In this document: one piece after another, positions 6,123-9,455 of the stretch
Layout: the number at the start of each line of letters is the position of its first letter
Position numbering within the stretch: the stretch's first letter is position 1
DNA from: an uncultured candidate division Zixibacteria bacterium
GTDB lineage: Bacteria > Zixibacteria > MSB-5A5 > GN15 > FEB-12
Direction: 5' to 3'
DNA length: 9,455 nt
Assembly (NCBI GenBank): GCA_913009765.1
Contig: CAJVYT010000152.1
Span: 1-9,455, forward strand
Notes under the pieces: model-generated
The model's input: only the letters and a program-made list of their open reading frames with translations
Told to the model about the DNA's origin: nothing
Databases searched by the model: none
Made by a program: the position numbers and the translations under genes

Positions 6123-9100
6123 TTAACTTGATGTAATAAAACTGATGTATATATATACCATATCGCCTGCGTCAAGAATCGTTGTCAAGTCAGTGCTTGC
6201 CTGCGCTCCCCTCTTAGAGAGCGAGATTATAAGATTACTCCCTAATATAGATACATCAGGAAAATACATTTCAGTTGCTGAGCTGCTATTCAGGTCATGT
6301 ATTCTAATTGATGCGCCCAAAACTCCAATAATATCTTCAGTAATATCCATCGTTATTGCCGTACCGCCTGCGTTAAGGGCGAAACTTCCGCTTGAACCCG
6401 ACTTGGCAATATCCGTGCCATTGGTTATTGTCGGCTTATTGAAGTTAGTTCCATCCGTATCACCAACTTCGCTAACATTCAAATTCGTTCCGGGGGTTGC
6501 TCCCGGCGTAATCCTAATCATAATTGAACGCACAATATTTTTACCTGTCGAATAACCCTCAAGAGCGTAATTACCGCCAATAATCAATGATCCTGTTGCG
6601 CCATCAAACTCAAAAGTGTCGCCGCCTGTGACAAGAAAAATGTCCGCAAGATTCCCTGTGTATGTATTCGTAATGGTAAAATCTGCTGTATTGACGCCAT
6701 TATATACTAGGCTTGTGTGTATATTGTCCTCATTTCCTATAATCATTGTACCGTTAAGTAACCCATTTCCGGATTTAGCTGTAACAGTTTCCCCGATAAT
6801 ATCTTCGGCATAAATCAGGGGTTGTCGCATCCCTGTCATTTTATTCATCATATCGCCTATGGGAATAACAGAAATGCTATTTGTATTGGCGTAATCTACA
6901 ATGTCCTGAAAATTATCCGCTCCGCAGGTGGCATCCCAACAATAATTACTGCCCCCATCAGCGCTTCCAGCTGTGCCCACTTCTTCTAAATCATGGAACG
7001 TCAGGATTAAATACTCTCCATTATCATAGGCATTTTGCATAGCTGTTGTTACATCGGATTCTAATGTGTTTTGTGTAACTGGGAAAGTTCGTAACTCATA
7101 TCTGTCTGCCGGAGGAATAGTCTCAGGAGGAATACTTTCATTTGTTCCATAACCCCTTGCCCAAGGCGTATACGCGCGGGTTAAATCTTTAATGGCTTCT
7201 GTATAACCACCACTGGGATATACAAATCCTTCTGTGATATTAAGACCAAGCCCTTGAAAATAAGTCCTGCCTCTTGCTATTGAATCTTCGGCATCAGCCG
7301 CAGTCATAGTCGTAAGCGCAGGGTCATGAATATAGGAATGACTGACTAATTCCCAATTATGTAATTTCTGTAATTCAGATAATTGAGCCACGGTCATTGC
7401 CGAGTGTTCAAATGTTGGGACAGTCCCGGCAATATTAAATTCAGCATTTACGGCGGATGTCCCGCTAAATCCATATTGCGCCATGTACTTGGCCGCCATT
7501 AAATCTGATGCTGAGCCGTCATCAAAAACAAACCCAATGGCGCCTTTTCCAGGCGGCGTAACATAAGAGATACCATTGAAATTAAGAGTACTCCCAGCCG
7601 TGAATGTTGCCTTTATCCTAATACTAGAAATTCCACCTATAAGTGTTGCCGTTTTATTCATAGTTGACGCCCCGACTGTCAGCTTCAACCATTTACCGTC
7701 TTTATCTCCGGCAACCTTTTCTATCATTGCTTCATTAAAAACGTAATTTGATACGGTGGTAAAGCCATCGCTGCTCATTTCAACAGTCATGGAGCTTATA
7801 TCACTATAATCCGTTGCTTTGAAATACAGTGTCAAATAAGCATTGGTCATATCTACACTTGATATACTAATTGTTGACACGATACAGGTGGCCCCCGCCG
7901 AAGCGGTTACGTCATAGCTTTGCGATCCTATTATATAATCAGTAGTGTCGTCTGATCCCGTGCAATTAGTACCCGTTGTAGACAATCCGTGCCCTGACTG
8001 AAATTTTTCTACAAAGGTTTCGTTTTTTAATATCTGATACTTTGAGTAGAATGAATTGGTTGTAACCGGATACGCATAGGTATCATTGACAACCAAACTA
8101 TCGTAAGAATTTTTTTCTATTGATTTAGGTTTTAGATAATCAATAAGTTTTTCCGCAGAAATTCTTTGGCCTAAATAACCTAAATGATATTGATTCGCGA
8201 ATAAATCATACGGAGACTGGACATCTGCGTAATCTCCAATCGTATGGAACAAATCCAAAAACCCGACATTATTAGATACGGATAATTCCATTAATGCTTC
8301 CACATATTCCTCTCCTGCCGTAAAATCCACAGCCAGGATGTCGGCAAAAGTATAAAGCAAAATAGATACATTAGGATCAACCGCTTTTAATCTTGTAATT
8401 ATCGTTTGCACGTCTGCTTTAAATTCCGCTTTTGTTCTGCCTGCTAAAATGTCATTAACTCCATACTGTATAATTACCAGATCAGGATCAATATCCGCGA
8501 CAGCTGTTTGAAAATCCGTAGCTGATACATCAGCATTATACTGAGTACGCTGAGCATCAAGCCCCGCGTTAGCTATCCGTACTCCTCCAACAGCTTTCTT
8601 AATTCCTACTCCCGCGATTCTTACACCGTTGGTGTCTTGCGTAGTCACGTCAATTTCCATTGTGTGCGATTTATCAGTTAAGCCTGTCAATGCGGTTGTT
8701 GCTACAGCAAGCAAATCTGTGGCATTCTCAGTATCAACGGCTTGCCAAGCCCCCCCGTCAACTCTGTATTGGAACGCTCCAGTTGCGAGACCTTTAATAT
8801 AGTGGATACTAAAGTCTGTCCCATGAGCTGTTATTGTCATCCCCGATGATGCGTTTGCAGATACAGCATAACCCCCGTTGATACCATTAAAATCCGTTGC
8901 GATGGTGTTATCTGTCCATGACCCAGTAAGAGTTCTTGTTGTTAATGGTGTAAATGTCTGTGTATCGGAATTATAAAAAAGAGGCTTAGATGTGCTGTAC
9001 GCGCTAATATAGCCTTCACCGGCATAGCCATACTGTTCATACATCCAAGAGGCAAGATCGTCAACATGCCTGGAATTTTCAACCCACGAATCACCCAGCA

Positions 9101-9455
9101 TTAAAATCGTTACCGGGGTTGTTCCTGTTGTACTAAGAGAAGAAATTGCTGAATCCCAAAGAATTAAATTTCTTCTTCCATTATAATCACCACTATATAC
9201 CGCACGGTCGCCGGTTACTACAAAGTCGCCGGAAAGAGTGGCGTTCGCGACGGATAAATCGCCGGTGGTAGTAAGATTTTCATTGCCAAAACTAATAGCT
9301 CCAGTGTCGGAATTAATTTCCGCGAACTTAACAATGCCGGTTGAAGAAGCGGTTGTGAAAGTGGAAGCGCCAGTAACATCTAATGTGCCGCCGGTGGAGA
9401 TATTAGTACCGACAGTAGTAGCGGCATAAATAATGCCTGTACATGCTAATGCGGC
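6123..9455 (-). CDS. Large secreted protein with SGNH hydrolase and NodB polysaccharide deacetylase domains (5' end outside window)
   Basis: The frame is open without a stop from 6123 to the last base, 1110 visible residues; the missing start should be about 20 codons beyond the edge, judging from the paralogue. The Met at 9099-9101 is internal. Order of parts: end of a signal peptide (AALACTGIIYA) and stalk; SGNH/GDSL esterase domain with GDSW (Ser 9087-9089), a beta-sandwich of about 125 residues inserted after it (about 8610-8985), GVND (Asn 8454-8456) and NQYH (His 8184-8186), where the usual Asp three residues before His is Asn; a second beta-sandwich (about 7560-8040); a NodB (CE4) deacetylase domain with FDDG (7518-7523), HSYIH (7326-7340) and TFHD (His 6993-6995); and a Thr/Gly-rich beta C-terminus (about 6126-6824). 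Such domains remove acetyl groups from polysaccharides, so a role in modifying a cell-surface or host glycan is likely but inferred. A terminator follows at 6020-6050. Confidence 0.85.
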   Translation of the reverse strand, partial: AALACTGIIYAATTVGTNISTGGTLDVTGASTFTTASSTGIVKFAEINSDTGAISFGNENLTTTGDLSVANATLSGDFVVTGDRAVYSGDYNGRRNLILWDSAISSLSTTGTTPVTILMLGDSWVENSRHVDDLASWMYEQYGYAGEGYISAYSTSKPLFYNSDTQTFTPLTTRTLTGSWTDNTIATDFNGINGGYAVSANASSGMTITAHGTDFSIHYIKGLATGAFQYRVDGGAWQAVDTENATDLLAVATTALTGLTDKSHTMEIDVTTQDTNGVRIAGVGIKKAVGGVRIANAGLDAQRTQYNADVSATDFQTAVADIDPDLVIIQYGVNDILAGRTKAEFKADVQTIITRLKAVDPNVSILLYTFADILAVDFTAGEEYVEALMELSVSNNVGFLDLFHTIGDYADVQSPYDLFANQYHLGYLGQRISAEKLIDYLKPKSIEKNSYDSLVVNDTYAYPVTTNSFYSKYQILKNETFVEKFQSGHGLSTTGTNCTGSDDTTDYIIGSQSYDVTASAGATCIVSTISISSVDMTNAYLTLYFKATDYSDISSMTVEMSSDGFTTVSNYVFNEAMIEKVAGDKDGKWLKLTVGASTMNKTATLIGGISSIRIKATFTAGSTLNFNGISYVTPPGKGAIGFVFDDGSASDLMAAKYMAQYGFSGTSAVNAEFNIAGTVPTFEHSAMTVAQLSELQKLHNWELVSHSYIHDPALTTMTAADAEDSIARGRTYFQGLGLNITEGFVYPSGGYTEAIKDLTRAYTPWARGYGTNESIPPETIPPADRYELRTFPVTQNTLESDVTTAMQNAYDNGEYLILTFHDLEEVGTAGSADGGSNYCWDATCGADNFQDIVDYANTNSISVIPIGDMMNKMTGMRQPLIYAEDIIGETVTAKSGNGLLNGTMIIGNEDNIHTSLVYNGVNTADFTITNTYTGNLADIFLVTGGDTFEFDGATGSLIIGGNYALEGYSTGKNIVRSIMIRITPGATPGTNLNVSEVGDTDGTNFNKPTITNGTDIAKSGSSGSFALNAGGTAITMDITEDIIGVLGASIRIHDLNSSSATEMYFPDVSILGSNLIISLSKRGAQASTDLTTILDAGDMVYIYISFITSS
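9293..9455 (-). repeat. Constant N-terminal module, copy 2 (direct repeat with 4148-4310)
   Basis: This stretch encodes the signal peptide end and stalk (TNISTGGTLDVTGASTF) of the esterase/deacetylase protein and matches the beta-helix protein gene in the same orientation, 5,145 bp away. Similarity continues, with the 8-bp difference, to about 9256 (ENLTTTGDLSV against ENLTTTGNLTI), and then ends; beyond this the two proteins are unrelated. The repeat is cut by the window edge and probably extends to the start codon. Confidence 0.85.

Noticed and set aside
6145..6813. Plus-strand open frames opposite the large gene
   Set aside because: They are antisense to well-supported coding sequence, with no domain or ribosome site; the same applies to those opposite the beta-helix gene and at 9238-9429.
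9099..9101. ATG as the start of the esterase/deacetylase gene
   Set aside because: The same frame continues without a stop to the window edge and encodes the conserved stalk and signal-peptide end; the ATG lies two residues before the catalytic GDSW motif.
1..9455. CRISPR array, rRNA, tRNA or phage structural operon
   Set aside because: No spaced repeat array, conserved RNA gene or phage capsid/tail gene cluster was seen; the fibre-like modules occur only inside the secreted proteins.

Overview
The window looks like an accessory stretch of a small-genome, AT-rich bacterium, most likely a member of the Candidate Phyla Radiation (Patescibacteria, Parcubacteria-like). This is inferred from gene style, not from a marker gene: large secreted proteins with a low-complexity Thr/Gly/Ser stalk after the signal peptide, an ATPase of the DUF4143 type, an IS1634-like transposase, a YqeY-type fragment, and two genes whose start codon sits directly behind a -10 box. 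Stop codons are used in the standard way; UGA is not recoded.

Layout. 1-335 is non-coding, with two hairpins sharing the core CCATTTATGG and a possible promoter flanked by an inverted repeat. 336-527 (+) is a small two-helix membrane protein. 539-2170 is a complete IS1634-like insertion sequence carrying one transposase (643-2163). A strong terminator follows (2213-2243). 2265-2462 (-) is the C-terminal remnant of a GatB/YqeY gene, cut off at the end of the next gene. 2461-4361 (-) is one secreted beta-helix surface protein gene split by an 8-bp tandem duplication. 4525-5823 (-) is an AAA ATPase/DUF4143 gene whose promoter lies inside a perfect 13-bp inverted repeat. 5890-5998 is the solo right end of a second IS of the same family. 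6020-6050 is a minus-strand terminator, and 6123 to beyond 9455 (-) is a very large secreted protein with an SGNH esterase-like domain and a NodB polysaccharide deacetylase domain. Its reading frame is open to the window edge, so its start lies outside.

How it fits together. The two secreted proteins share the same N-terminal module (signal peptide end plus stalk; about 78% identical DNA and 87% identical protein over the aligned stretch), but their bodies are unrelated: a pectinesterase-like beta-helix in one, two carbohydrate esterase-type domains in the other. This looks like a family with a constant export/anchor N-terminus and exchangeable C-terminal effectors. The same module copies are 5.1-kb direct repeats that could recombine. 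The beta-helix gene is currently out of frame through the 8-bp duplication and also carries a G9 tract, so on/off switching by slippage is possible. The surrounding debris (IS copy, solo IS end, truncated yqeY) shows that the region has been rearranged repeatedly.
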